Below the pieces are notes generated by a model. It did no database searches. It was not told the origin of the DNA and saw only the letters and a program-made list of their open reading frames with translations. From Planctomycetota bacterium (lineage in GTDB: Bacteria > Planctomycetota > Phycisphaerae > UBA1845): a DNA stretch of 15,461 bases. A program made the position numbers and the translations under genes. Numbering within the stretch: the first letter of the stretch is position 1; each line of letters opens with the position of its first letter. Below, piece after piece: positions 1 through 7,827 of this stretch. The stretch is from the NCBI GenBank assembly GCA_024278775.1, contig JAJRSP010000126.1, positions 1-15,461 of the forward strand, given 5' to 3'.

Positions 1-770
1 AACCCATGCTTGCGCCATATCGGGGCTGCGGCGGCCGAGCCCAAAAACGCCAGAAAATCGTGTGCCGTGTCGGCGCGCCTATTACCTTGCGATGCGGCTT
101 TGCTCACCACCACCGCGCCGACATATTCAATCGGCGTGTGCGTTGCTTCATCGAACACGTATACCGGCGTGAGGCCCTCCGTCGCATCCGCGTCGGTCTG
201 ATAGACGATCGCCGCTTGGACGGTATGCAAGGCCAGATAGTGAGCGGCCCCGCGCACATCACCAGCCCGCACCAGTTTCGGCTGTAACGCATCCCATAGC
301 TTTAGCGACACGAGCGCCTCTCTCGCATAGCGACCGGCTGGTGCCGTGTCGGGGTCTGCGATGGCGATGCGCCGGACCGACGGTTTTTTCAGCGCTTCTG
401 GCCACACGGTGCCCGGCTCGACCTGCGTGGCGACGGCTAGTACGAGGCGGTTTCTCGCCAGGGTACGCGGCGCGGACTTCCTCAATCGACCGGCCGCCAC
501 GAGCCGCTGAGTCAGCGCCGGATCAGCCGAGAGGAAGAGGTCGCACGGTGCCCCCTGTTCGATCTGCGTGCAGAGCGCGCCGCTCGGTCCCGTGCTGATG
601 CGAAGAGAGAGTGACGCGGCGTGTGGATAGTCTTCGGCGAGTTCCGTAACCACGTCGCTCAGGCTGGCGGCCGCGAAGAGCGTTAGGGTTTTTTCGGGAT
701 GGGCAGACCCCGGAGCGCATCCGCCGAGCCAGATTGCCGCCCACCATCCGTAGCCGATGCGCCTGCGCAT
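1..770 (-). CDS. modA: Molybdate ABC transporter substrate-binding protein ModA, 3' end cut by window edge
   Basis: Periplasmic or lipid-anchored binding protein that would deliver molybdate (or tungstate) to a ModBC permease. It reads without interruption from the ATG at 770-768 to the edge, 256 codons, and lacks only its last residues. Family marks seen in order: FAAASLSDV right after the signal, then a GPSGALCTQIEQGAPCDLFL stretch, IADPDTAPAGRYAREAL, AIVYQTDA and a THTPIEY strand, all in the usual ModA order. The N-terminus is three Arg, a Trp-rich hydrophobic core and WLGGC, so Cys18 could be a lipidation site; a signal peptidase I site at GSA/HP is the alternative. It starts 7 bases after the aminotransferase stop, so the two are probably co-transcribed. 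No strong Shine-Dalgarno is seen. modB and modC are not visible and could lie to the left. Family call is firm; oxyanion specificity is inferred. Confidence 0.9.
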   Translation of the reverse strand, partial: MRRRIGYGWWAAIWLGGCAPGSAHPEKTLTLFAAASLSDVVTELAEDYPHAASLSLRISTGPSGALCTQIEQGAPCDLFLSADPALTQRLVAAGRLRKSAPRTLARNRLVLAVATQVEPGTVWPEALKKPSVRRIAIADPDTAPAGRYAREALVSLKLWDALQPKLVRAGDVRGAAHYLALHTVQAAIVYQTDADATEGLTPVYVFDEATHTPIEYVGAVVVSKAASQGNRRADTAHDFLAFLGSAAAAPIWRKHG

Positions 771-777
771 GGTGGTT

Positions 778-2139
778 CTATCCGGCGGAAGCCAGTGTGG
801 CGTCGAGCACGTCGACCAGGAAATCCGCATCTTCTTGGGTGAGGCACATGGGCGGTTTAATGCGGAGGACGTTGCTGTAGACGCCGCCTTTCCCGATCAG
901 CAGACCGCGTTGACGGGCTCCTTCGTGAACGGCGGCCGTGAGTTGGGTTGCCGGCTCTTTCGTTTGCCGATCCACCACAAGCTCGACCCCGATCAGCAGC
1001 CCCTTACCGCGCACATCGCCGATGGCGTCGTGGGTTTCTTGCAGCTCGAGGAGGCGTCGTTTGATATAGCCGCCAATCTCTTCTGCCGTTTGTTGGACCT
1101 TGTCGTCGTCAATAATCTCCAACGTCGTCAGGCCCTGGATCATGGCGATGGGGTTGCCGGCGAACGTATTGAAATGCGATTTCTGCGTCAGGCACTGCGC
1201 GATCTCCTTCCGCGTGGTGACCGCACCGAGCGGCGCGCCGTTACCGATCCCCTTGGCCATCGTCACGATGTCCGGCTCCACGTCGTACGCCTCGAAGCCC
1301 CAGAAATGCGGGCCGAGCCGGGCGAAGCCGGTCTGCACTTCGTCCGAGATGCACAGCCCGCCGTGCGAGCGGACGATGTCGTAGACGATCTTGAAATACT
1401 CGGGGGGCGGCTCCACCACGCCACCGGCCCCCTGAACCGGCTCCGCGATAAACGCGGCGATTTTCCCCGACGTTTCGTAGTCGATCAATTGCGCGACATC
1501 GTGGGCACACTTCACGCCGCAGGAGGCGTACTCAAGCCCTAAGGGGCAACGGTAGCAATACCCGGGCGTGGCGTGTTTGACGCCGAAGGAATGAGGTAAG
1601 GGGAACTTCCAGTTGCCCATGCCCGTGAGTGCCATCGTATTCGCAGAGCCGCCGTGGTATCCGTTCCGCAGCGAGATGATATCAAACTGTCCCGTGTGCA
1701 GCCGTGCCATGGTGGCGGCCAGGTCATTCGCCTCACTTCCGGAGTTCGTAAAATAGGTCGAAGCCAACCCGCTGTCGTCCGGAAAGTGCGCGGCGAGCTT
1801 TTCCGCGAACAGCGCGATTGTCGGATGCAGGTAGATCGTCGTGGTGTGTACCAGTGTGCCGATCTGTTCGCGGACCGCCTCGACGATCTTCGGGTGGCAG
1901 TGTCCGACGGATATGGTGGCGACGCCGCCAAGTCCATCGAGATAACGACGCCCGGTATCGTCCCAGAGGTATTGCATATACCCCTCGACGATCTGGATGG
2001 GTTCCTGGTAATAGGTGAAGACGCCGGGTGATACATACTGTCGGCGCAGGGCTAGCACCTCTGCACGCGACGGACCCGCGTAGGGTTTTGGTTTGTGAGA
2101 ACACTGCGGAAGTACCGGTTGTTCTTGAATCGTTGACAC
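778..2139 (-). CDS. Class III PLP aminotransferase, alanine-glyoxylate (AGT2/AGXT2) type
   Basis: Cytoplasmic pyridoxal-phosphate enzyme of 453 residues, full length for the family. Visible marks: GSEAND at 134-139 (phosphate contact), a YHG motif near 161, IAEPVQGAGG at 231-240, SDEVQTGFARLG from 265 with Asp266 as the PLP-ring aspartate, and TMAKGIGNG with Lys296 as the Schiff-base lysine. The C-terminal half (HFNTFAGNP, GDVRGKGLLIGVELV, LRIKPPMCLT) is very like mitochondrial and plant alanine-glyoxylate aminotransferase 2. The likely reaction is amino transfer from alanine or beta-alanine to glyoxylate or pyruvate; the exact substrate cannot be read from sequence. The start is a GTG preceded by GGGAGGG about ten bases upstream. 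A Cys cluster at 195-211 is unusual (see findings). The gene is transcribed away from the histidine kinase gene and leads into modA; no functional link between the two is evident. Confidence 0.9.
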   Translation of the reverse strand: MSTIQEQPVLPQCSHKPKPYAGPSRAEVLALRRQYVSPGVFTYYQEPIQIVEGYMQYLWDDTGRRYLDGLGGVATISVGHCHPKIVEAVREQIGTLVHTTTIYLHPTIALFAEKLAAHFPDDSGLASTYFTNSGSEANDLAATMARLHTGQFDIISLRNGYHGGSANTMALTGMGNWKFPLPHSFGVKHATPGYCYRCPLGLEYASCGVKCAHDVAQLIDYETSGKIAAFIAEPVQGAGGVVEPPPEYFKIVYDIVRSHGGLCISDEVQTGFARLGPHFWGFEAYDVEPDIVTMAKGIGNGAPLGAVTTRKEIAQCLTQKSHFNTFAGNPIAMIQGLTTLEIIDDDKVQQTAEEIGGYIKRRLLELQETHDAIGDVRGKGLLIGVELVVDRQTKEPATQLTAAVHEGARQRGLLIGKGGVYSNVLRIKPPMCLTQEDADFLVDVLDATLASAG

Positions 2140-2540
2140 GCGCCACGACCCTCCCAGCTACACACACCTCAGCCACACCGTTCGCGGTGGGCAAACCGGG
2201 CGGATGTTACCACTGTCCCGTGGTTTTGGGAAAGCCTCACGCCCATAACCGCAAGAATCTACGGGCACTATCGGACACCGGTCTTGTTCTATTGCCGGTA
2301 ACGTCTGCGCGTGCGACTCATAAGAGCTTCGACATGGTGCCCTCATCACACAGGATCACGGACCTAGTGTGACGCGGCTTGCATTGGGCTAATTTACCGG
2401 ATCCATCGCGCGTCCGATTGCTCTGAGATGCCGGGCATACCGGACCTGTCGCGGTTTTGAGGAAGTTAAGGCGGTTTCTCGCCTACTCGATAAGCAACGG
2501 GATTCGCGAGTGCGAAGAGGAAAAAAGGGGTCTTGTTCCG
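2140..2540. other. Divergent intergenic region between aminotransferase and histidine kinase genes
   Basis: No gene is supported in these 401 bases. Both flanking genes read outward, so promoters for both units should lie here. On the minus strand a weak sigma70-like pair, TTCCCA (2232-2227) and TAACAT (2209-2204) with a 17-base spacer, could serve the aminotransferase-modA unit; it matches the consensus at only four of six bases in each box. No convincing plus-strand promoter was found. A TCACAC / GTGTGA inverted repeat with a 15-base spacer sits at 2346-2372. The last 84 bases (2457-2540) are an in-frame open extension of the kinase reading frame opening with TTG, which I treat as untranslated leader. 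Confidence 0.5.
2526..2530 (+). promoter_or_regulatory. Ribosome binding site deciding the kinase start
   Basis: AGGGG lies 10 bases before the GTG at 2541. The TTG at 2457, the farther upstream in-frame alternative, has no comparable site and would add 28 residues of charged sequence ahead of the first membrane segment, so the GTG is preferred. Confidence 0.5.
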
Positions 2541-4418
2541 GTGCGATCGTACCTGTCATCATTGGCGCGCTTTCTGAGAGCCGAGGAGATTCCGCGCTGG
2601 TTCGGTCTGTCTGTCGTGGTGATCTACCTGGTGGGGTTGGCCACCGTCACCAACCTGGGCATCGCCGGTGCCCAACGAGAGGGTACCGCCTACTACCGCC
2701 AGAGTGCTCGGTTTGCCCTCGCGCAGCTTGCGTGCCGACTCGGACAGCAGTTTGGCGAACCGGAAGAACGTGTCAAAAATTATGAGCACCTGCTTCGGAA
2801 CTTTGCAGCCCATGTCCCGGTGGAGGTGCTCCGTGTGACGGATGGCTCACGCATCGTCGCCTCCACACGGGCGTCCGAGATTGGTGCCGATCCCGCACAG
2901 GTATCGAGTGTCACCGCCCATGCGTCATCTGCCTGGACCTTTCAACTTCCCTTGAACGACCTCACTGCGGAGACCAAAACGACTGCGACGGCGGCCTGGC
3001 GGCTTGTGGCCGTGCTACCGACCGAGCTACCGTTGCAGGGTGGGTTTTCCGCCTACGCCGGCATCTTGGCGACGGTACTCGTGTTGCTCGGGGCGTTATT
3101 CGTTACTTACCGTTGCGTCCGTGAGCAATTGCGCGGCGTGTCGCGCATCGCCCACCGTCTCGAAACGTGCAGCCATCGTATCGCGGAGGATCTGACGGCG
3201 CTTCGCATCACAGACACCAACGATGGCGTGGTGCGGGCATGGAACGAACTGATCGAGTTCACCGAGCAGCTTCATGGTGTGGCGGAGAAGAATGAAGCCA
3301 ACGCGGAGCTGTCCCAGGCACTGCTCAGCTCCGGCAACGACTCCTTGTCGGAGGCGCTCAACGCCGTCCCGGATGGGATCATTCATATCAAGAACGAGGA
3401 TTGTTTCGGATTCGTGAACACCGCCGCCGCCCACATACTCGGCTGGGATCGCGAGGCGTATCGCACCATGAAACTCTCCACCTGCGTGGCCGAAGGATAC
3501 GGCAGCGCCGTCATACAGACCCTGCGCGACTCGCTACGGTCCGACGGCGTGTTTGATTCGCATACGAAGCTCATCACTCCAAGCGGTGACGCCGCGAACG
3601 ACACAACTTATCGGTTATGGGTATTGCCCCTGCCGCGTGATGCGCGAAACGGCGAGTGCGTTGTTGTGATCCGGGATGTCAGCCAGCAAATCCGTACCGA
3701 TCGCGCCCGAGAAGACTTTGTCACGCAAGTCACGCACGAACTGCGCACGCCGCTTACCAATATCCGTGCCTATGCCGAGACGCTTTCGAGCGGGATGTTT
3801 GATGACCCCAAAGTCGTCGCGGAGTGCTACAACGTCATCACGAAGGAAACCCGGCGGCTGTCGCGTCTCGTCGAAGACATTCTCAGCGTGTCTCAGCTTG
3901 AGGTGGGGTCAATCTCTCTATCCATGGATCGCGTGAATATCAGAACCTTGTTGGAAGAGGGCGTGCGTGATGTGTCCGGCTTGGCCGACGAAAAGAACAT
4001 CGATGTTCAGTTGGTTCTTCCGTCCAAAATGGAGCCCATCCAGGGCGATCGCGACAAGCTCGCCGTAGTCATCAACAACCTGCTGGGCAATGCCCTGAAG
4101 TACACGCACGAGAACGGTACCGTGGTGGTGGGCTTTCAGCAGACACACGACGAGGTAGTGCTGACCGTCAAGGATAACGGGATCGGCATCGATCCGGCCG
4201 ATCACGCCCGTATCTTTGAACGGTTTCAGCGAGCGCCAGACCCGGATGCGCTTTCGCAGCCGGGCACCGGTATCGGTTTGTATACCGCCCGCGAGATCGT
4301 TCTTCAGCATCATGGAGAGATCACGCTGATTAGTAAAAAGGGGAGCGGATCCACCTTTATGGTGAAACTTCCCTACGAACCCCAACGAACAGAGCCGCCC
4401 GTGTCCGCGAATCGCTAG
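2541..4418 (+). CDS. Membrane-bound PAS sensor histidine kinase
   Basis: A 625-residue sensor kinase of the inner membrane. Order: membrane segment at about 20-44; an extracytoplasmic region of about 120 residues with a Cache-like strand (VLRVTDGSRIVASTRASEIG, 96-115); second membrane segment at about 169-191; helical linker; PAS domain at about 266-385; HisKA with VTHELRTP and the phosphoacceptor His399; then a HATPase_c domain with N-box NNLLGNALKYTHENG near 512-526, G1 DNGIGID, G2 GTGIGLY and G3 GSGST. All catalytic elements are present, so it should be an active kinase. Its stop is 14 bases before a receiver gene, the obvious phosphotransfer partner. The start is taken as GTG 2541 because of a well-placed AGGGG. 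The ligand is unknown. As first gene of a run that continues into pilus-type assembly genes, it probably sets their activity or expression. Confidence 0.92.
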   Translation: MRSYLSSLARFLRAEEIPRWFGLSVVVIYLVGLATVTNLGIAGAQREGTAYYRQSARFALAQLACRLGQQFGEPEERVKNYEHLLRNFAAHVPVEVLRVTDGSRIVASTRASEIGADPAQVSSVTAHASSAWTFQLPLNDLTAETKTTATAAWRLVAVLPTELPLQGGFSAYAGILATVLVLLGALFVTYRCVREQLRGVSRIAHRLETCSHRIAEDLTALRITDTNDGVVRAWNELIEFTEQLHGVAEKNEANAELSQALLSSGNDSLSEALNAVPDGIIHIKNEDCFGFVNTAAAHILGWDREAYRTMKLSTCVAEGYGSAVIQTLRDSLRSDGVFDSHTKLITPSGDAANDTTYRLWVLPLPRDARNGECVVVIRDVSQQIRTDRAREDFVTQVTHELRTPLTNIRAYAETLSSGMFDDPKVVAECYNVITKETRRLSRLVEDILSVSQLEVGSISLSMDRVNIRTLLEEGVRDVSGLADEKNIDVQLVLPSKMEPIQGDRDKLAVVINNLLGNALKYTHENGTVVVGFQQTHDEVVLTVKDNGIGIDPADHARIFERFQRAPDPDALSQPGTGIGLYTAREIVLQHHGEITLISKKGSGSTFMVKLPYEPQRTEPPVSANR

Positions 4419-4432
4419 GAGTGTAATATATC

Positions 4433-4807
4433 GTGGCAAGAATACTCATAACCGATGACGACGCTCACATCGTACGAGTCATGTCCATATGGCTTAGCCG
4501 GCAGGGCTACGAGATCATGACCGCTCGAAACGGTCGTGAGGCGCTCGAGGTACTCGATGCGGGTCCCATTGATCTTGTGCTTTCCGATATGAACATGCCC
4601 GTGTTGGACGGACTCGGGTTGACTCAGGAGATCCGGAAGCGCGGTATGAACGATCTCCCGATCATTCTGCTCACCGCGCGCTGTGATCAAGAGCATCTGG
4701 CCACGCAATTACTGGAATATCACGCGCAGCTCGCACCGAAGCCGTTTATACCGTCGCAATTGGTGGAACAGATTGGTGCGTTGCTACACGCAGCCGCCAC
4801 GTCCTGA
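4433..4807 (+). CDS. Single-domain response regulator (CheY-like receiver)
   Basis: A 124-residue protein that is only a receiver domain, with no DNA-binding or enzymatic output. The acidic pocket residues Asp8 and Asp9, phosphoacceptor Asp52 (VLSDMNMP), Thr81 (LLTA) and Lys103 (APKPF) are all present, so phosphorylation and switching should work. The start is GTG, with AGGAG overlapping the kinase stop about 11 bases upstream. It lies between the kinase and a GAF-HD-GYP gene. In RpfG-type proteins the receiver is fused to HD-GYP; here it is a separate gene 36 bases upstream. The likely role is to take phosphate from the upstream kinase and act by protein contact, possibly on the HD-GYP protein or the assembly machine. 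The target is inference. Confidence 0.92.
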   Translation: MARILITDDDAHIVRVMSIWLSRQGYEIMTARNGREALEVLDAGPIDLVLSDMNMPVLDGLGLTQEIRKRGMNDLPIILLTARCDQEHLATQLLEYHAQLAPKPFIPSQLVEQIGALLHAAATS

Positions 4808-4843
4808 TGCCCGGGCGATGTCGACACGAAGAGGAAGACAGAA

Positions 4844-6127
4844 ATGCTACCTAGCAGCGTTGGATCTACGGAAGACATTGTGAAACAGCTCCTCAGTGCG
4901 CGCCAACGTGCCGGGGAGTTGAGCGCCGACAGTGCGCTCACCCACATGCTCGATTCCATCACTGTTGCGCTGGACCAGATCCTTGAGGAGCATCAGGGGC
5001 TGGCCGACGAATTGATATCCGCCTACGAGCAGTTCGGTATTATCTTCGAGGTTACACAGCAGCTTCCCACCGTTCAGAACGAGGAGGAGGTGCTCTTGCT
5101 GTTCCTCCGATGCCTGCGACGCACCTTCTCCAGTTATCGCGTATTCGCGGCCCGCTACGGTAGTGACACACTGCCCACCTTTGTTGATTCGGAGGGCGCA
5201 CCGGAGTCGTGGTTACGGGATGCGTTCGACCGTTCGGTTACCGCACACAAAGTCACGGTGGAACCCATTGATCCGCCAAGTCATGACGGTGACATCGAGA
5301 TGTTGATAGCGCCGGTGCGGTCCCATGAGCACTCTCTCGGGACGATCTTGATTACCCGCGGACCCGACGCGGCTACTTTTCGCGCCAGCGATATGATGAT
5401 TATAGAATCGCTGGCGAACTTCTGCGGCGATCTGATTTGCAACCACCGTCTCGTCCGCGAAATGCGGGACATGTCGGTACAGATGGTGCGGTCTCTGGTG
5501 AACGCCGTCGACCAGAAGGATCCGTACACCAGCGGACACTCGCTGCGCGTCGCCTATTACGCGACACGACTCGGTAAGGAACTTCATCTTCGTGAAGTGG
5601 ATTTGCAGATGCTACAGTGGGGGGCCCTGCTCCACGATGTCGGCAAAATCGGCATCCGCGACGACGTGCTAAAGAAAGAGGGCCGGCTGACGCGCGCCGA
5701 GTTTGACCACATCAAAGAGCACCCGATGCGGAGCCATACGGTGGTCGAGGCCGTCCCCCAATTGGCGGATGCGCTCACGGGTATCCTGCACCATCACGAA
5801 CACTATGACGGCAAGGGCTACCCCGACGGGCTGTCCGGAGAAGACATTCCGCTGCAGGCGCGGATCATCCAGATCGGAGATGTGTTCGACGCGCTAACCT
5901 CAAACCGATCCTATCGCAAGGCTTTTTCCTGGAGCAAGGCGCTGGACATTCTGCGTGGTGAAGCCGGAATAACCGTTGACCCCCAGCTGCAACAGACGTT
6001 TGATCAGATGATCCGAAACGAATTGGAACACGATGACGCCGCCTGGGATCGCATGGTCCGTGAGGCGTGCGAGTTCGCACAACCCCTCGAAGCCGATGGG
6101 GCCGTTCATAAGGGATGCACGCCATGA
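4844..6127 (+). CDS. GAF-HD-GYP cyclic di-GMP phosphodiesterase
   Basis: A 427-residue soluble protein. An N-terminal helical region (about 30-70) leads into a GAF-like domain at about 65-200, followed by an HD-GYP domain from about 208. The HD-GYP set is complete: DPYTSGHSLRV with His232, the LLHDVGKIG motif with His264-Asp265, KEHP with His293, ILHHHEHYDGKGYPDGL carrying the GYP triplet at 325-327, and GDVFDALTSNRSYR from 345. The family hydrolyses c-di-GMP to pGpG or GMP using a metal centre, so this should be an active phosphodiesterase. The start is ATG 4844 behind a GAGGAAG site. Its TGA overlaps the next gene's ATG (ATGA), implying translational coupling with the degenerate-GGDEF protein. 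The GAF ligand is unknown. Confidence 0.92.
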   Translation: MLPSSVGSTEDIVKQLLSARQRAGELSADSALTHMLDSITVALDQILEEHQGLADELISAYEQFGIIFEVTQQLPTVQNEEEVLLLFLRCLRRTFSSYRVFAARYGSDTLPTFVDSEGAPESWLRDAFDRSVTAHKVTVEPIDPPSHDGDIEMLIAPVRSHEHSLGTILITRGPDAATFRASDMMIIESLANFCGDLICNHRLVREMRDMSVQMVRSLVNAVDQKDPYTSGHSLRVAYYATRLGKELHLREVDLQMLQWGALLHDVGKIGIRDDVLKKEGRLTRAEFDHIKEHPMRSHTVVEAVPQLADALTGILHHHEHYDGKGYPDGLSGEDIPLQARIIQIGDVFDALTSNRSYRKAFSWSKALDILRGEAGITVDPQLQQTFDQMIRNELEHDDAAWDRMVREACEFAQPLEADGAVHKGCTP

Positions 6128-7455
6128 CGCTGACACTTTTGTTGCCGTGGTTTCCGATTGTGCTCGCCGTTGGTATCGGTGGGCATCTGCTCGGTCGTGA
6201 GCGTGGGTGGGGACTGGGAGTCGTTAGCGCACTGTTCTGGGTTGTGCTCACGCAGAGCCTGACATCCACCGCCGTCTGGACCGATACGTGGAGTATCTTC
6301 TCTCTACTGACGGGTAGTGTGGCCATCGTATGCATGGGCGCATGGGCCGGTAAAAACGCATCCGAAAACGCCTCGACCGGTGGACCCACTCACGCGGATG
6401 AACACAGTCCCACTCCGACTACCGCGAACACCGACGTTATCGACGAGTTGGCCTCGCTCACGCGCCAGTTCAACGAATGGCTCACGGATTATGCCACGCA
6501 GAAGCACCCCTGGCCGGCGTTTGGTGAGTTCGTTCGTTCGGCGATCCATCGTGTGTGTTGTGTCAGCCACGTCAAACCGTATCGACTCACGGATGATGGT
6601 GATGCGCTGGCTCCACTTCGCGATGCGGATCCGGTTCTTGAGGATCATCGGGTGTCTGCCCGGCGCGGCGTCATCGGACACGTTCTCACCTCAGGCCGGT
6701 CGTACGTCGCCGGTGACGCCACGCAAGGTCCCCTCGTCGAGGAACTCGCCGCACAAACGGAAAGAGAATGCGCCTGGTGCTTTCCGATCTGTCGGGGGCA
6801 CGAGCGGCTCGGCGTGGTTTGTGTAGAGCAACTGGAGATGAGCCCGCGCACCGACTCGGCGTTGCTCGCTATCATGGAGGAACTAATCGGGCAATTCTGG
6901 CGCACCCTGGACGCTACGATCCGACAGCAACGGGCCGAACAAACCGATCCGGTGTCCCACTTGCCCACCCGTCCAGCGTTCCTACGGAGCGCCGGGCAGG
7001 CTGTCGTCGAGTCCTACAAACAAGGGGAACCGGTGGCCTTTGCCATTTTCTCCGTTGAGGGGATCCGCGATTTAACCGACCACGGCCGATGGCACGAAGC
7101 GGACGAGCTTGTTGCGGATGTCGCGCGGACACTCATGGGAAAACTGCGCACGGATGATCGCGTGGGTCGTTTTGACGGATCACGTTTTGCCGTGCTTTTT
7201 CGACGTGTGGATAGCGAACTCGCCACGCTGATCGTCAACCAGCTCATGTCGCAATTGGAAACGGTTTGCGATGACGAGTCGCGATGGGGTATTGCGATGA
7301 AAGTGCGGTGTGCGCTGGTGGGCAGCGGCACCGAACAGCCTGATATCGACACGCTCGTCACGCGCACCCTGACGCAGGAGCGGCGCGCCCGGACCGAAAA
7401 CATGCGCACGGCTACCGACATCCACAGCGATGTGGTCACCACGGCGGTCTCCTGA
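6124..7455 (+). CDS. Membrane GAF plus degenerate GGDEF protein, probable c-di-GMP receptor (PelD-like architecture)
   Basis: A 443-residue protein with two or three hydrophobic segments in the first 76 residues, a Thr/Pro-rich linker, a GAF-like domain at about 125-260 and a GGDEF-type domain at about 270-420. The catalytic signature is DGSRF (351-355) instead of GGDEF, and the usual LxNR nucleotide contact is altered to LPTR (280-283), so cyclase activity is very unlikely. An RxxD motif (Arg342-Asp345) sits exactly five residues before DGSRF, where the inhibitory c-di-GMP site lies in real cyclases. Membrane helices, GAF and dead GGDEF with intact I-site is the layout of the Pel receptor PelD, although no pel genes are seen. 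Start ATG 6124 overlaps the previous stop as ATGA; an in-frame ATG at 6115 is the alternative. One base separates its stop from the STAS start. Confidence 0.85.
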   Translation: MTLTLLLPWFPIVLAVGIGGHLLGRERGWGLGVVSALFWVVLTQSLTSTAVWTDTWSIFSLLTGSVAIVCMGAWAGKNASENASTGGPTHADEHSPTPTTANTDVIDELASLTRQFNEWLTDYATQKHPWPAFGEFVRSAIHRVCCVSHVKPYRLTDDGDALAPLRDADPVLEDHRVSARRGVIGHVLTSGRSYVAGDATQGPLVEELAAQTERECAWCFPICRGHERLGVVCVEQLEMSPRTDSALLAIMEELIGQFWRTLDATIRQQRAEQTDPVSHLPTRPAFLRSAGQAVVESYKQGEPVAFAIFSVEGIRDLTDHGRWHEADELVADVARTLMGKLRTDDRVGRFDGSRFAVLFRRVDSELATLIVNQLMSQLETVCDDESRWGIAMKVRCALVGSGTEQPDIDTLVTRTLTQERRARTENMRTATDIHSDVVTTAVS

Positions 7456-7456
7456 A

Positions 7457-7792
7457 ATGAAAATCGAAACCAAAAAAGTCGGATCGGTTGATGTGCTGGC
7501 CCCTTCGGGCGCTCTGGTGGACCAGGACGCAACCGACTTCGTTACCAAACTCTTGAATCGTGTTGGTTCGTCCAATCCTCGGATCGCCATCGCCATGCAA
7601 GACGTGCCGTATCTCGACAGCGAAGCTTTGGAGGGGCTATTGACGGCCGCCGACGAACTCGGTGCGCATGCCGGACTGCTGAACCTCGTAGGCGTGACAC
7701 CCACCTGCCGTGAAGCGCTGGAGCTTACCGGTGTGGCCGACCGGCTGCGGTTCTTTCAAGACGTTAAGGATGTCGCCAAGAGTTACTTGTAG
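7457..7792 (+). CDS. STAS-domain protein, anti-anti-sigma (SpoIIAA-like) type
   Basis: A 111-residue protein consisting of a single STAS domain. The pattern VDVLAPSGALVDQDA, then IAIAMQDVPYLDSEALEGLL, fits the SpoIIAA/RsbV fold. Ser55 directly after Asp54 aligns with the serine phosphorylated by SpoIIAB/RsbW-type kinases, so a phospho-switch is plausible. In this family the unphosphorylated form captures a partner kinase or anti-sigma factor. No such kinase or sigma factor gene is visible here. ATG 7457 is chosen because it lies one base past the preceding TGA and opens the domain directly; a longer in-frame form from 7430 would add nine residues with no domain content. It lies 35 bases before the PilB/GspE ATPase gene, which suggests a role in controlling assembly rather than a separate stress cascade. 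Confidence 0.87.
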   Translation: MKIETKKVGSVDVLAPSGALVDQDATDFVTKLLNRVGSSNPRIAIAMQDVPYLDSEALEGLLTAADELGAHAGLLNLVGVTPTCREALELTGVADRLRFFQDVKDVAKSYL

Positions 7793-7827
7793 AACAGACG
7801 ACTCCCACACACAGCGTAACGGAAGCT

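Noticed and set aside
757..1542. Open frame of 261 codons on the plus strand, opposite the aminotransferase.
   Set aside because: It is the mirror of a strongly supported coding sequence, shows no recognisable family pattern, and is explained by codon bias of the opposite strand.
2028..2372. Open frame of 114 codons on the plus strand reaching into the divergent intergenic region.
   Set aside because: The first third is antisense to the aminotransferase start, there is no convincing ribosome binding site, and no family is recognised.
2457..2540. Upstream in-frame TTG start that would extend the histidine kinase by 28 residues.
   Set aside because: GTG 2541 has a well-placed AGGGG and begins a sensible short cytoplasmic tail before the first membrane helix.
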